Below are positions 24,375-36,209 of a stretch of DNA of 64,000 nucleotides, in pieces; the first letter of the stretch is position 1, and each line of letters starts with the position of its first letter. Both the position numbers and the translations under genes were made by a program. Below the pieces are notes generated by a model. That model was not told the origin of the DNA and searched no databases. It was given only the letters and a program-made list of their open reading frames with translations. Origin of the DNA: Lojkania enalia (lineage: Eukaryota > Ascomycota > Dothideomycetes > Pleosporales); contig ML986594.1 of the NCBI GenBank assembly GCA_010094045.1, positions 9,228 to 73,227 on the forward strand, given 5' to 3'.

Positions 24375-25932
24375 TTACGCCCCATTCGTCGTTGCGCCAT
24401 TCGCCTGCACCGTCTCCGCATCCTGCTCATACCCCTCCGTCTTGATATCCTTCAATCCAAGATGCTCCTCCTCTTCATCTGTTCGCTCATAGTCCTCCAC
24501 CTTCATCTGTGCGTCCGGCTCCGGCGCTGTAAAACTTTGGACGTAGCTACTAGCTAGAGGATCCTCCAGGACAATGGTGAACTTGACTTCGCCCTTGATA
24601 GCGGCTGAGAGCTGATTGAAGAAGGAATCCCACTTATCCCTAGTGGCGGTATCCATAGAATCCCCGCCGTCGCCGGTGTCGAAGATCGAAGAATGCAAAT
24701 CATCTCGAACTTGTGTCAGAATACCTTCTACAGTAGTAAATCGTCCGCCTAATGTTCCCGGCTCGACACTAAGGTTGAGTTCCGGGCATGACATTGCGCA
24801 TGACTCGGCCTTCAGAATATCTCTAGACAGATCTTCCTTCGTGTCGACGGAGAGGGTGATTCGTCGGCCGAGCTCAGGTACTTCGCCGCCCGTCTTGACC
24901 TCGTTGCTGCGATCTGCCGGCAATTAGCGCATTGCATTTTTTTCAATCAGTGCTATGCAACTTACATCCGCAGTGTTCGCAAACAGTGCTCATTAGCACC
25001 ACCTGCTTGAAAAAAGGAATATTAACCATCTTCATGTTCGTGGTGCAAGGTTTCGTGCATCCCGGACAGCTTGCTGGGAATGAGTAGACCTGATTCTCTA
25101 CGATGTCCTCGTCCGCATTGTTGACCATGGGCTCAGCCGGCATCTCTGGGTACATTTGCGTAGCGTGGTATTCTGGACGAATCTCTGTGCCCGGCGCCTC
25201 GGTTGGCACAGCATCTCCTAAACCGAGGGCTGCATTCTGTTCGACTGTGCGCGGATATTCGTGTCTCGAGTATTTGCCCGAAGAGAGTTGTGTTGGGGGC
25301 TCAATCGAAGAGTTTCCTGCAGGATCGTCTATCGATATTGTAAATGGGAGCCTCGCTCCACTCGCCATATAGCTAATCGATTGTATTACTCCCTGAATCT
25401 TTTCGTAGACCTCCGGCATGACCGTCTTCCTCTCATCCTGCTTCTGCTCAAGATCCTGCGCCACCATATTCAAAATACCTTCTACATTTGTAAGCTGCCC
25501 TCTACCTGGCGGAATCTCAAGATCGATATCCTCTATCCTGAATATCGCAGTATCGCTCTTGATAATCTGCCGACTTATATCATCCGGGCGGTCGACTCTG
25601 AGGGTGTACTTAATGCCTCGCTGTTGAATCTCCCCGGCTGGCTGGATTTCGTTGTTCTTGAAGTTGCAGTGTGGGCATTCAAAGGACATTATGACAATCT
25701 CGCGGAAGTAGGGAATTTTTGTTAGGAGAAGTCGCGTAACGCCCTAGATAGGTAAGTATAGGCTAATAATGTGATAGCGGTGAGAACCTACGTTTTCGTG
25801 GCAGTTCATGCACAAGCTCTCGATCTCGTCGACGACCTTGGTGCCGTCTTCGCCGCCCTGCTGTGCGCTGGCTTCGGCAACTTTCCGGCCCATGTCCTCA
25901 AAAAGATCCTGTGCCAGACTTTTGTGTTCCAT
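24375..25932 (-). CDS. ZPR1: Zinc finger protein Zpr1
   Basis: Three minus-strand exons, 25932-25792, 25743-24966 and 24913-24375, with 48- and 52-nt GT-AG introns, give 485 aa, the normal length. Two C4 zinc fingers are present: CMNC...CPHC near residues 41-73, followed by NFKNNEIQPAGEIQQ-GIKYTL; and CPGC...CEHCGYRSNEVKTGG in the second half. Each is followed by the beta-rich ZPR1 homology domain (the LTNVEGIL and FTTVEGIL repeats). Zpr1 binds eEF1A and is needed for its folding in eukaryotes. The tail is acidic, as in other members. No anomaly was seen. Confidence 0.95.
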
Positions 25933-26106
25933 CCTGTGATACGCAAATTTCTGCTTAAGCATAGAAAGGGGTATTGTCCAGAAATGTGTGGTGTTGGTTC
26001 TAGTTGGAGTGACGAATATGCGAAAGTTTTTGAGCCCCGCGGCGTTTGGCGGGGTTCTGGCGGGTTCGCTCCCCCCTGTCGACTCCAGCCCTATCATTCA
26101 CATTAC

Positions 26107-26703
26107 TCACTTCATAAAGTCCATCAGATCGAGTCCCAACCCTCCCACTTGGCCCAACGGCGGTGCTTTGCTCTTTGCAAGCATTGCCTGGAGCCCACCT
26201 TTTCGGGATTTGGCTCTCTGTTTACTGTTTGCATTGGCCGACTTGCTAACTTTGCCGCTGTCGTCCTTTTTAGCTGTGCTATCGATTGATTGGACGGCAG
26301 AACCATGAGTCGTCTTCCTAAGATGATTTGGCATCATTGTATATAGTGGCTGTACGGTGTTTCGGTTGCATCTTGAGCATGAGTAGACCATCACCTTATC
26401 CGATCTGGTAGATTGCTTCAACGTGTCCTTTTTGCGGCGTTCAGGAAGCTTTTCCTTGCGAGTCTCCCGTGTCACATCGCATGATAATCCGGGTACCATC
26501 AGATTCCCGCAGGCACCGCAGACCTCGCGGCAGAGTGCATCCCATGCCTTCCTCGAGGATTCCAGGTCCGCATCGTGGGAAATTAGCAGCCTGTCACGCT
26601 CGGCACCGAAAAATGCTGCAGTTGCTGGGGATGGGATTGCTAGCAAATATGATGCTTCTTTGAGGAACTTCAACCTCGACTCGAGGCTATCTGCTGTGGT
26701 CAT
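26107..26703 (-). CDS. RNase P/MRP subunit, Rpr2/Snm1/Rpp21 family
   Basis: Intronless minus-strand frame, 198 aa from the ATG at 26703 (the frame is open further upstream, but this is the last ATG before the conserved block SRLKFLKEASYLLA). The family pattern is clear: an N-terminal helical region, then CGACGNLMVPGLSC, a basic linker, VYSCSRCNRNT, giving the zinc-ribbon Cys pairs, and a Lys/Ser-rich tail. These proteins are subunits of the ribonucleoproteins that process pre-tRNA (RNase P) or pre-rRNA (RNase MRP). I cannot separate Rpr2 from Snm1 by eye. The gene is divergent from DBR1, with about 330 bp between start codons. Confidence 0.82.
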   Translation of the reverse strand: MTTADSLESRLKFLKEASYLLAIPSPATAAFFGAERDRLLISHDADLESSRKAWDALCREVCGACGNLMVPGLSCDVTRETRKEKLPERRKKDTLKQSTRSDKVMVYSCSRCNRNTVQPLYTMMPNHLRKTTHGSAVQSIDSTAKKDDSGKVSKSANANSKQRAKSRKGGLQAMLAKSKAPPLGQVGGLGLDLMDFMK

Positions 26704-27029
26704 TGATGCGTTGTTTGAGTGATATGAGGAAGATGCAATTTGCTGTAGAAATTCTGAAGCTCTGTGCACGTGTCGGTAGCCAAACGCCGACCTCCGACGC
26801 TAGCGGGGAGAAGCAGCCTCCTCCATAACAACGGGGGCATAATCATTTTCACAATGGCCTCACCTCACTGCGAACTTTGGTCGCGAAATTGCGCATATAT
26901 CTTATCCGGACGATTTTTGTCTCCGCAGTAGCGGTATCTCCAGCACTCCCTTTCTCTGTGCGGCGAAAACAAGCGACCTCTTCGAGCCCGTCCCTAGGGC
27001 GCGAAACAATCACCTTCCGAACTACGACT

Positions 27030-28732
27030 ATGGCGTCAGCTTTAGTGAGCGAGGGTGGAATACGTATAGCAATCGAGGGTTGCGGCCATGGAACTCTTCA
27101 TGCCATATATGCTTCCATTGCCAAAGCATGCGAATTGAAAGGCTGGGACGGGGTGGATCTATTGATCATTGGTGGAGACTTTCAGGTACATTCAAGTCCG
27201 CGTTTTATCAGCAAAGCTGACAGTATCAGGCAGTCCGCAACGCCTATGACCTAAAAGCTGTCGCGATGCCAGAGAAATACCGTGAGATGGCCGACTTCCA
27301 TGAGTACTACTCCGGCGCACGCACTGCTCCGTATCAGACCATCTTCGTGGGAGGCAACCATGAGGCGAGCAATTACTTGTGGGAGCTATTCTACGGAGGA
27401 TGGGTTGCGCCTAGGATGTACTACGTGGGTGCTGCGAACGTAATCCGCCTTGGGCCGCTCCGTATTGCTGGTTTGTCAGGCATCTGGAAGGGCTACGACT
27501 ACAAGAAGCCGCACTTCGAACGCCTCCCATACAATGATAGTGATGTCAGGACTATCTACCATGTTAGGGAGTGGGATACACGCAAGCTGCTTCAAGTCCG
27601 ATCCCAGGTCGACATTGGCATCTCTCACGACTGGCCACGAGGCATGGAATGGAAGGGTGATCATCGACAGCTCTTCAAGTTCAAGCCACACTTCGAGCAA
27701 GGGGCCAAGGACGGGACCCTAGGCAACGTCGCTGCAACAAAGGTCTTGGAACACCTGCGACCTCCGTACTGGTTCAGTGCTCATATGCATGCCAAGTATG
27801 CTGCTGTTTGGGAGCACGAGAGCGCGTCCAAGTTAGAACCAGATGTCAAAGAAGATCCAGCTGTTGTCACGAGCAAAGGTAAGATAGACTTGGACTTGGA
27901 TCATGCGTCTAGTATACCTGTCGTAATACCAAAGAACAACGCCGAAATCGATCTCGACCTCGGTGACGATGATATGCTACAGCCTTCAGCCCAGGAAATA
28001 GAGCAGCAAGTGATCCACGGCAAGCCACAGAATGGTGCAACTACGGAGTCCGAAGAACTTCCACAAGATATCAGAGGTCTTCTACCGGAGTCGTTCGCAA
28101 AACCACCGGCCGTAACTCCGACAACATTACCGTTTCCTCCAGACATCACCAACACAACCACCCGCTTCCTAGCCCTAGACAAATGCTTACCGAACCGGCA
28201 CTTTCTCCAACTCATGGAAGTAAGCCCACATACTGCATCAGAATTTAAACGTCCCCTCCGACTAGAATACGATAAAGAATGGCTGGCCATCATTCGAGTT
28301 TTCTCCGGTGATCTACAACTTGGCGACCCTGAAGCACAGGTCCCTGCAGATAAAGGCGATGCATTCTACCGTCCTCTAATCGAGAAAGAGATGGAATGGG
28401 TGGAGGAGAACATAGTTAAACCGGGAAAGATGGTAATACCCGAGGACTTCGCTCAAACGGCGCCGGTTTACGATCCTTCGATGGGCATTCGTGTTACCGG
28501 CTTACCGCAAGAATACACCAATCCGCATACCCAAGCATTCTGCAACCTACTACAGATTCCCAACCCTTTCCATACGTCAGAGGAAGAACGAGCGCAAATG
28601 ATGCGACAGGGTCCTCGACCTGATGCGGGTGACCGAAATCGTGGAGGCGGGCGTGGAGGGTTCAGGGCAGGTCAACGTAGTCGGGGTCAAGGTCGCGGCG
28701 GGCGTGGCGGCCGAGGGCGCGGCCGCTGGTGA
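27030..28732 (+). CDS. DBR1: Lariat RNA debranching enzyme
   Basis: Exons 27030-27185 and 27230-28732, with a 44-nt GT-AG intron, give 552 aa. The metallophosphoesterase core shows all expected metal/phosphate-binding motifs: EGCGHG (Cys18, His20), GGDFQ (Asp50), GGNHE (Asn95, His96), SHDWP (His185) and SAHMHA (His237, His239). The enzyme hydrolyses the 2'-5' branch of excised intron lariats in the nucleus. After the conserved DBR1 C-terminal domain (FLALDKC..., near residue 360) the protein ends in an Arg/Gly-rich tail of about 35 residues (GGGRGGFR, RGGRGGRGRGRW), likely for RNA or protein binding. The ATG at 27030 immediately precedes the conserved core and was chosen over non-ATG extensions. 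Confidence 0.95.
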
Positions 28733-30299
28733 ATTAGACAACCTTGGTTGCGCGTCCAGCGCTATTGCAATGGTACACTCTGCAATACATCATATATGAC
28801 GAAATAGGCAACACCGACCATGATGCCTAGTACAAATAGCAGCCTACGGCAGATAGTCGAGCCATCTTGACGCGTCGATAGTCTGAAGTGACGGATCTGC
28901 CTAATACAGTAAATTGGAAACAGTTGCAATAAGGGACCGCTCTTCGGGGTGCATTAGAACAAGAAGAGTTACTACGGTAAATAAATGGGTGCTGCGCAAT
29001 GGTGTCGTCGGGCGGACATTGTGCGACGAAGTCCAAGTATTGCATGTAGCGCAAAAGATGATGGATGGCAAAAGTAGCCGACAACTCTGGCATTTTGTTC
29101 GCGCTGGAGAAGGAAGGTTTAGCCACGGAGCGCGCTGGAGTGGTCAGCGGGCTTAGGAAGAGCGTGGGTGCGGATATCGACGTCATTGGATGTATGCGCA
29201 GGCGAATACGGAGTGAATGTCCTCGTGCTCGACAGACTCTACTTGCAGCAGACAGATGAAGAGGAAGGATTATTGATGGATGGGCAGATGGATGATGGGT
29301 CTGCGGGCGATGAGTAGCAGATTCGCCGGCTGAAGAGTGGCTACCATGCGCGCGGTCTCAATATCAAGTCGCAGGTCGTACAGTATAGCCAACCGACATC
29401 GTCGAGCCTGAGGCGCCAGTAGTCGAGTCACAACGGTTGATCAACGCGCCGATCCGTTGCGTGTCGCGGGAGGTTATCGACTCTTCGACAGATTGTGGCG
29501 AGAGAGTTGCGCAACCCACAGACGTAGACGGTCGCAATCGTCCCTTCGGCTGTTGTCGGCCGGTCGAGAATCCTAGAGCCCAATCTCTCATCCGGCCGTT
29601 TCCTCTGCGATACTAAAGCTGTCCGAGGCGTTCTGGCAGGGCTATTTCTGGAGCATAGTACGGGAGGAGCAGGCTCTGGAGGATTCTTGGACCGGCTCTG
29701 TCCGGCGGCAGGGCAGGTGAAGGGCAGGCGATTGTCAGCGGCCCTGGCCCGTGCGCGCATCCAGACACAACCACCTCCGTCATCCCTGCACTACAGCCCA
29801 ATGCCATGGGTCCAGATGGGTCGCGATCGGCATCGTTGGACCCTGGATTCGCATCCGCGCACACACAGACACACACAGACCCCGGACCCCCGCGGTGAAT
29901 GGCTCTGCCCGCGTGCTCCTCCATCCAGACTTTAAATGTCTGCCTCCTCCCCTACCTTTCTAGACCACCGTGTCCCCTTTAACCACCTAATACACCATTC
30001 GTTTTAGGACCCCAAGCAGGCGCCTCCAATACTTGCTGTCACGCTATCGATAGTCGCTAGCCCCTGAGACGTTTGGCCGCTCCAGACCAGGCCCCACCAG
30101 TTTTGAAATACTTCAATACCCCTTAACCATCGTTTCACTACCGCTACCGCATCTTCCAACTTCGCTCTCGCATCCTTCAGTATATTAAATTGGTCCCCTC
30201 CAGCCTCGTTCTACGCTCCCCCAAATCATTCAGTCGGACTACACACATACCTTAATACCAAGTCGTTCTCGCAACATCCACCTACCAGTCACAACAACA
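28733..30299. other. Intergenic region without a supportable gene
   Basis: Coding-like patches occur (for example LVLDRLYLQQTDEEEG near 29230-29280), but they are short, broken and unrecognised. GC is high at 29,450-29,900, including CA-rich runs near 29860. The last 200 bases are pyrimidine-rich and lead into the small gene at 30300, as expected for its promoter. Confidence 0.4.
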
Positions 30300-30557
30300 A
30301 TGACATCCAAATTCACCGAGATCCTCGAACCATCCGAGGCCCCCACCTACACACACCCACACCTCAATGTCTCCCTCGAGGACATACTCGCCGAGGAAGG
30401 CCGCAAGCGCTCCGGCTCCGAGTCCTCAACTAGCTCGCAGCACGACGATAACTCGGGAAGCGATACCCCCAAGTCGCCAACGGATCTCGGCAAAGCGAAG
30501 AGTCTGCGGCGCAGGGCTTTTACGTTTGGGAATAAGAAGGGGAGGCGTACGTCTTGA
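30300..30557 (+). CDS. Small Ser-rich protein, function unknown
   Basis: Single-exon frame of 85 codons beginning MTSKFTEILEPSEAPTYTHP and containing SLEDILAEEGRKRSGS, a long Ser/Asp stretch and a basic end (SLRRRAFTFGNKKG). The start has a good context (ACAACAATGAC) and follows a long CT-rich leader typical of highly expressed fungal genes. Codon use is strongly C-ending. I believe small fungal proteins with this layout are widespread, but I cannot name a function. Basic and Ser-rich segments suggest phosphoregulation. Confidence 0.6.
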   Translation: MTSKFTEILEPSEAPTYTHPHLNVSLEDILAEEGRKRSGSESSTSSQHDDNSGSDTPKSPTDLGKAKSLRRRAFTFGNKKGRRTS

Positions 30558-31511
30558 AGGGATGGGGACAGTGCGTTTGGTTATTTGATGGACCGATTGA
30601 TTGAATAAAGACGTCAGCCCGAGTGTAGAAGACGCGAATATCCTCTACGGCGATTTGCGAGACAAACCGATGCTCCCGGAAGTCTTTACGGAGACATGAC
30701 CGAGCGGGAAGAGGAGAGAAACGACGAGTCGAGTCGAGTCGATCGAGGCTGTGTAATGGCAGGCTTGGAACGGACGAGGGGAAAATCTATACGCGTGAAC
30801 GCTGTCGATTGTAGCACCCGCAGTGTGCTGGCTTGTTTAAGTTTTATAAATATTTTCTTATACATTGTTATACCCATCTGATATCCGATCGATGGCAAGA
30901 AAGAACGGAAGAAACATAGGTTTATTGTATATGATGATGGATACACAAAAGTCGAAGCGTTGATATCAGTGTTTTAATTGAAGTAATTTGATTTCTTGAC
31001 ATGCTGTGAGAATTGTTTGGAGTGAGAATGGTGTATACCTAGATGTAGTACTTTTGTGTGAGTCGTAGTTTGTGAGGACGGGGCTGAGTGCGCGTGGTGG
31101 TCTGTGTGCGTGGTGTGCGTCTGCGGTCTAGATACACTCTCCCCGCCGACTAACTGAATTAGGGACGGTATTTGCGTTTTCTATACGCCCAGTGTTCACG
31201 AAAGTTAGCCTTGGCTGATTGTTGCCCCTTCGCCCCCTTTAGCAAGAAAAAACTATACAGATTCCCAAAGCAGACCTTCAAAAGCCTGGGAGATCGCAGA
31301 ACACTGCACCTACTCGTCGGCACATTACAAGAAACTCATACTGTTCTATTCACCCATCATCACGCATCGCCAGTACTTGTATACCAGAATATCATTCAAG
31401 AGTCCCAACCCAGGTATCATATCGCCGCGTAAACGCATCAATCATACGAATCGTTCCCCCATCCCCTCTCCCCACAAATTTCGTAGCCCGCAGCGTGGCA
31501 TTCCGAAGCCC

Positions 31512-31878
31512 TTATTTCTTCCCCGACTTCTTAATCCCCTGCTGCCCAGAATTCATCGGGCCCTTACCCTTCGCCTTTGCCGCCATTTCATCGCGGGCTT
31601 TTTTATCTGCAAAGTTCTCAGCTTCGGTTTCGCGGATGATGTCGTAGGAAGGAAGGAAGAGGCTTTCACTCACCGGCTTGCTGCTTTGCCTTAAAGGCGA
31701 GGTCATCTTCGTCGAGATCCTGTTGCTTCTTCTTGGGCTTCTTGTTGTGGATTGGGTTGGTACCGGCTGTTCGCTGTCAGCGTTCGTCGCTCCATGGATC
31801 TCTGTCCCGCGAAGCGGGATGGTAAGTCGGATTGGTGGGAGGGGGAAGGGGTGTCGTACTTCCTTGTCCTGAGGGCAT
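31512..31878 (-). CDS. TMA7: Translation machinery-associated protein TMA7
   Basis: Three minus-strand exons, 31878-31860 (only 19 nt), 31766-31674 and 31606-31512, with GT-AG introns of 93 and 67 nt, give 68 aa. The protein reads MPSGQG, then NPIHNKKPKKKQQDLDEDD, LAFKAKQQA, and ends GQQGIKKSGKK, the diagnostic TMA7/CCDC72 tail. TMA7 associates with ribosomes in yeast. Length and composition are normal. The very short first exon would be missed by simple ORF calling. Confidence 0.93.
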
Positions 31879-32210
31879 TTTGGCGGAAGTGACGGGTATA
31901 GGGTTTGGGAGCGATTTTGGTAGAATGGGAAATTTGTTGTTGCTGTGAAGGATGGCAGCTCGCCGTGGTGGGCGAGAAGGGTCTGGATGCAGGGCTGCCC
32001 GAAGTGGCTGGGGTCCTAGAGTGTGGCTTATCGCGTGACTTACAGTGCTGAAGTGTGGCGCAGATCTAGGCGACAAAAGTCCGTCTCCAAATAATCGCAG
32101 CATTCCAAGATTGGACACCAACCGAAACTACTATCCCTAGACTAGTCTCACCACAAATTCTTACCTTCGATCCCATGTGTACGTCGCCTTCCTACTCGCT
32201 ATGCTCTCGC

Positions 32211-34595
32211 TCAAACCGATGAACCCCAACTGATTGCTCTCCCCGCTAGTCCCGGCAACATGCCCACCATTCTCGGTACCCGATACAGTGTGCTCTCACA
32301 CCACTGAAAGTCAAGATCCAGAAATTCGTGGGCCTCATCTACGTGCTGCGCACCGAATTTGAACATCTCGAATCTATTCAGAGAAGGCACCCATCTTGGA
32401 CCGGCAGGGCAGACAATCCAGACCGCACCGCTGGACACCAGTAAAACCCATAGGACTAGCAGAGCTAGAACAATCTTCCAAGAAACAACTCCTTTAGTGA
32501 GGTATATTCGTGTTTCGAAGGTGTATAGACTGCCATGCCATGGGTTGACCGCGCCTTCCCTCATGAGCTGGATCACGCTTTCACCAAGCAGCTTGTACAC
32601 GGCAAGTTGCAAATCCTTGGTCAGAGCATAATATTGTCTGACGGGAGAATTCTCGCTGCTCCAGTCGCGATCGCCTGGAGGTAAAGCACCAGAATTAATT
32701 GCTGTGTACAGAGCAATCCAGGACTCATCGTACTCAGTCGAACAAGCTCCGGTCTCTAGAGTGGTCTCGCTTAGGATTTCGACAGTGCCGTCATTGAGCT
32801 GGAGGTTGTCGATGTCCCTGGCAAGGGCTTGCAATGCTAGGACTTGTGGGGCGCCGACATCGTGCTGGTTTGCCTGGGAGGAAAAGTTGTTCAGCTCGCG
32901 GTTAGACGCAACTTTGGAAGTACAGAACTCTGAAAACGCCCACTGTGCTGGTTCTAGTGTTGCATAGCCTACCGTAGCGGTGATATCGCAGTGGATAGAT
33001 ATGCCAGCGAAGTCGACAATTTCTTGCGGAAATTCGGGAGTAAGAGGGTGATCCATAATTTCAATGGGGCCAGGATACTATTGACCAGTCAAGTCGGCTA
33101 GAACCGTATCGTTCAGTCGCATGCTACTTTCCCAGAGGAAGAACTCCAATATGGCAGTAGTAGTCTCTTCATAGGACCGGTCGTTGAACATACCGTCATA
33201 CTTTGATAGATCATAGCTGTGATTTTTGACGAATGGACTATCCAACCCAAACTCGGTGACGTACGTGCCGTCTACGACTACAATGAATGAGAAATGGGCA
33301 AGATGGCCACTTCTGCTTGTCTTGTTTGTCGAGTGCGGAAATCAGATATTAGCCGCACAGCCATCATTTCATCCTCCTCATATACCAACAGCGATTATGT
33401 GGGTCTAAATCCGTACAGCTCGCAATGAGGCTTACTCCTAGTTGCACAAAACCCGTAGTTACGCTGATTAATGGAGTAGGTGAGTTTGTCAACAAGAATC
33501 ATTTGCAACTAGTTCTTCTGGACGGGCATGCAAGAAATATTGGACCAAGCGCCCCAAGCTCTCCCAGATACAGCTTTACGGACAGCTGGCCCTGCGAAGA
33601 ACTCGATGTGATCGGCGTGCCGGGATACTTTGTCGTTGAAATACGTCTCAGACACGCCTTCAGGCCCATGTGGCGCGTAGAGTAATGAACCAACTGACGG
33701 AGAAGTTGATCTGCTGGACTACCATAAGCTTCAGATCTCTCTCTGCACGTCTATCAGGCTTCTTTGATTGAATGTGGTCTCATTCGGATCGTATATGTGA
33801 TGAACAAAAAGGCCGACCTTCTTGCTGCTAAAGCATGAAGGCTTATATAGGTGATAATTCCGGCTGACAGTATATTATCGCATGGATATTGGTGCGAGTT
33901 ATAACGTTGTTGACTTTCATGGTAAGACCGCTCAATGGAAGTGCAATAAACAGCAACAGCATATTAAAAGCTCAAGGCGTACCAAAGTGTTCCTGGTCGT
34001 GATATCGATTCTTTCCTGGATGGTTTCCGACGCCAGAAGATGGCGAGAATCTGCCCGCGAATCGCGCGTGGCCACCATAGAGGATTTCCCCATTTGTTGT
34101 CGGTATGCCACATCAAATGCATTGCAGCCGTAGGTTCAAGGCGAGAGTTCATGAGGGTAGCAGCCTCGATATTGCTAAGACCAGCTTTTGCCCAATAGAG
34201 CGCAAACACGATGGTGACGAACTGTCTCAAAACAGACTTTAGAAAGAAATTGGCCTAACAAGATTGTGTCCATCCATGCCGGGTATCCAACAGAAATGAC
34301 TTACCCAGAGGTAGAAAACCCATCGAACTTAAACTTTGACAGCATCCACGATGTCGTTCGACGAAGCATTGTTGAGTAAAGTAAAACATATGAAGGCAAA
34401 GAAGCCCACAGCTAGTAAAGAGCCTACAAAGGTTAAGAAACTTCCCCATGAGTACCTTTTGAGATGACAAATCGCAGGCACTGTGGTATATTGATGCTGG
34501 TTGGTGACTATGTAGGGCTACGAAGGGGTAAGTGTAGAAGGGAAAGTCGACGAGGCCAATGCTGGTGATGCTGGTATGTAGGCTGGAAGGCTCAT
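32211..34595 (-). pseudogene. Decayed multi-pass membrane-protein gene
   Basis: From an ATG at 34595 the minus strand encodes a membrane protein in pieces: SWGSFLTFVGSLLAVGFF, then (after a perfect 50-nt intron at 34304-34255) QFVTIVFALYWAKAG, LMWHTDNKWGNPLWWP, GLTMKVNNVITRT, LLYAPHGPEGVSETYFNDKV, YVTEFGLDSPFVKN and a last block with a transmembrane run KIVLALLVLWVLLVSSG. Breaks include a TAG (34518-34520), a TAA (34329-34331), a frameshift with TAA at 33964-33966, and a TAG (33078-33080) in an otherwise continuous frame. The organisation (N-terminal helices, long Cys-poor loop, C-terminal helix) resembles a Pezizomycotina family of unknown function. It is unlikely to make a full protein. Confidence 0.65.
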
Positions 34596-36209
34596 TTTTT
34601 AGAGTTCGTTCCTCAACTAATGCGCGGAAATCATAAGCTGCCGTGGCCGAGGCATGGGAATATTCTATGGCAGCCTCACACAGGCTTCAGCCTTTTCAAT
34701 GAAACCACAATGTGTGGCTCAGAGCTCGCGAAACGAAGGATGGGGCTAGATAGCGAATTAAACACGTCGACGATCTACAAGGAGATACTGCGAGGCTACA
34801 ATCGAATGCAGAGCAGAGGCCAAACAACAACGAATGTGAAGTATGTCGAGTCAATGATTGGGGTGGCCGATGAGGATGCGACGTTTCAGCGAGGCGAACT
34901 TCAGCACCCCGCGCGAATTTTGAGATGGCTACATGATTTCTACAGATTTTGCCACGTCCTTTTCCTGACATTGCGAACAACATCGACCACGGATATGATG
35001 CCTGCTGCATCCAAGGGTTCTTGTCAATTAATAATTATAGTCATGTTGCAGATGGATGAGTCAATGGCTCTCTGTAGGCCTTGCTATATTGATTTTCCTG
35101 TGCCTTCAGCCATCTCGAATAGTGCCTGGGTCAGCTATTTACCAAGTCCACCGTGCTTTAGGAAATTCAAATTCAACCACGGAATTAGGCCAAGACCATT
35201 TTGATAATGTGAGGGGGCGGTTGCGTGGAGGTCGCATCTCTCCGTCCTGCCTCCTCAAGCTTTTAGTTGCCCAGCTTCATTAAGCGTTCCAACCCTAATT
35301 CATGAAGGTGGGTACGTATCGCACGATGCTACTCAAGCGACCACTCCACTCTCATCGGAAAGCATTGAACAGCGATAGGCGCTTAATGCTCCACTAGACC
35401 GGTGCCCGCCGCTATCAGCTTCGATCGTCTCTTCGCCAGGATACGTAGTGTAAAACTAATGCCCACCTCAACATTGCGAGATGCCAAACGCGGCCATAGA
35501 AACAAGATTTCTTCACATTAGCCAAACGGCTCCCTCAAGCCCTTCCGCAAAGCTTCTTCGTCTATAAGGCAGGGGTTACTTGCCGACCGATATCGCAGTT
35601 CAGGACGAAGCGCTCTATAGATAGGGAGCCTCCTCCGTACATGCAGTCTGGGCGCGCAAGGATAGTAACACGGATACCCAAGCTAAAAGCTTAGTCTCCG
35701 TATCGTTCCCTCCTTAGTCCGTCCTTCATCCCTAAATAAACCGACTCTAGTCGAATCCAGTTGCGCTCTCCATTGGTGGAAAATTAGAAATGTGGAATGG
35801 GACAAAGCAACTCCGCGTGAACGTCCATTGTGGGGAGAGATTAGGGTGGTTGGAGAGTAGTCTGGGGCCCCAGAATGGTCCCGGATTCCGAATAGGATAG
35901 CAATAGAGGGTGAACGGCATGTTTTGGGGCTGAAAATGCTGTGATTCGTGTAAATTTGTCGGCAGAGTTCTAGGCGTGCCACTGACCAGGTCTGGAGAAG
36001 TACACTACGGGAAGACATGGGATGGGGACGGGATCCCGTGCGTGCGTCCGACCAAGGATGCATATATCTAGGTAAGGAAATTCTCATTGAATTGTTCAGA
36101 CCTCCATCCCTCTCATTATCTCCCTTCTTGTGCTTGCAGTTGGGACTCTCTTCCTACTGTGGGATTTCTTTCATTCGTCAAAATTTACTTGGAAGGAATA
36201 CCTGCCACT
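34596..36209. other. Intergenic region
   Basis: A 194-codon plus-strand frame (34620-35204) has no recognisable domain and is not supported. The remainder has no gene. The last 200 bases are the likely promoter and leader of the sugar transporter. Confidence 0.4.

Noticed and set aside
25771..26722. Plus-strand ORFs of 99-172 codons
   Set aside because: They are antisense shadows of ZPR1 exon 1 and of the Rpr2/Snm1-family gene, both of which have clear family motifs and correct splice sites.
34620..35204. A 194-codon plus-strand ORF
   Set aside because: The translation shows no domain, no hydrophobic or repeat pattern and no good start context; it lies just upstream of a decayed gene, and chance openness is plausible.
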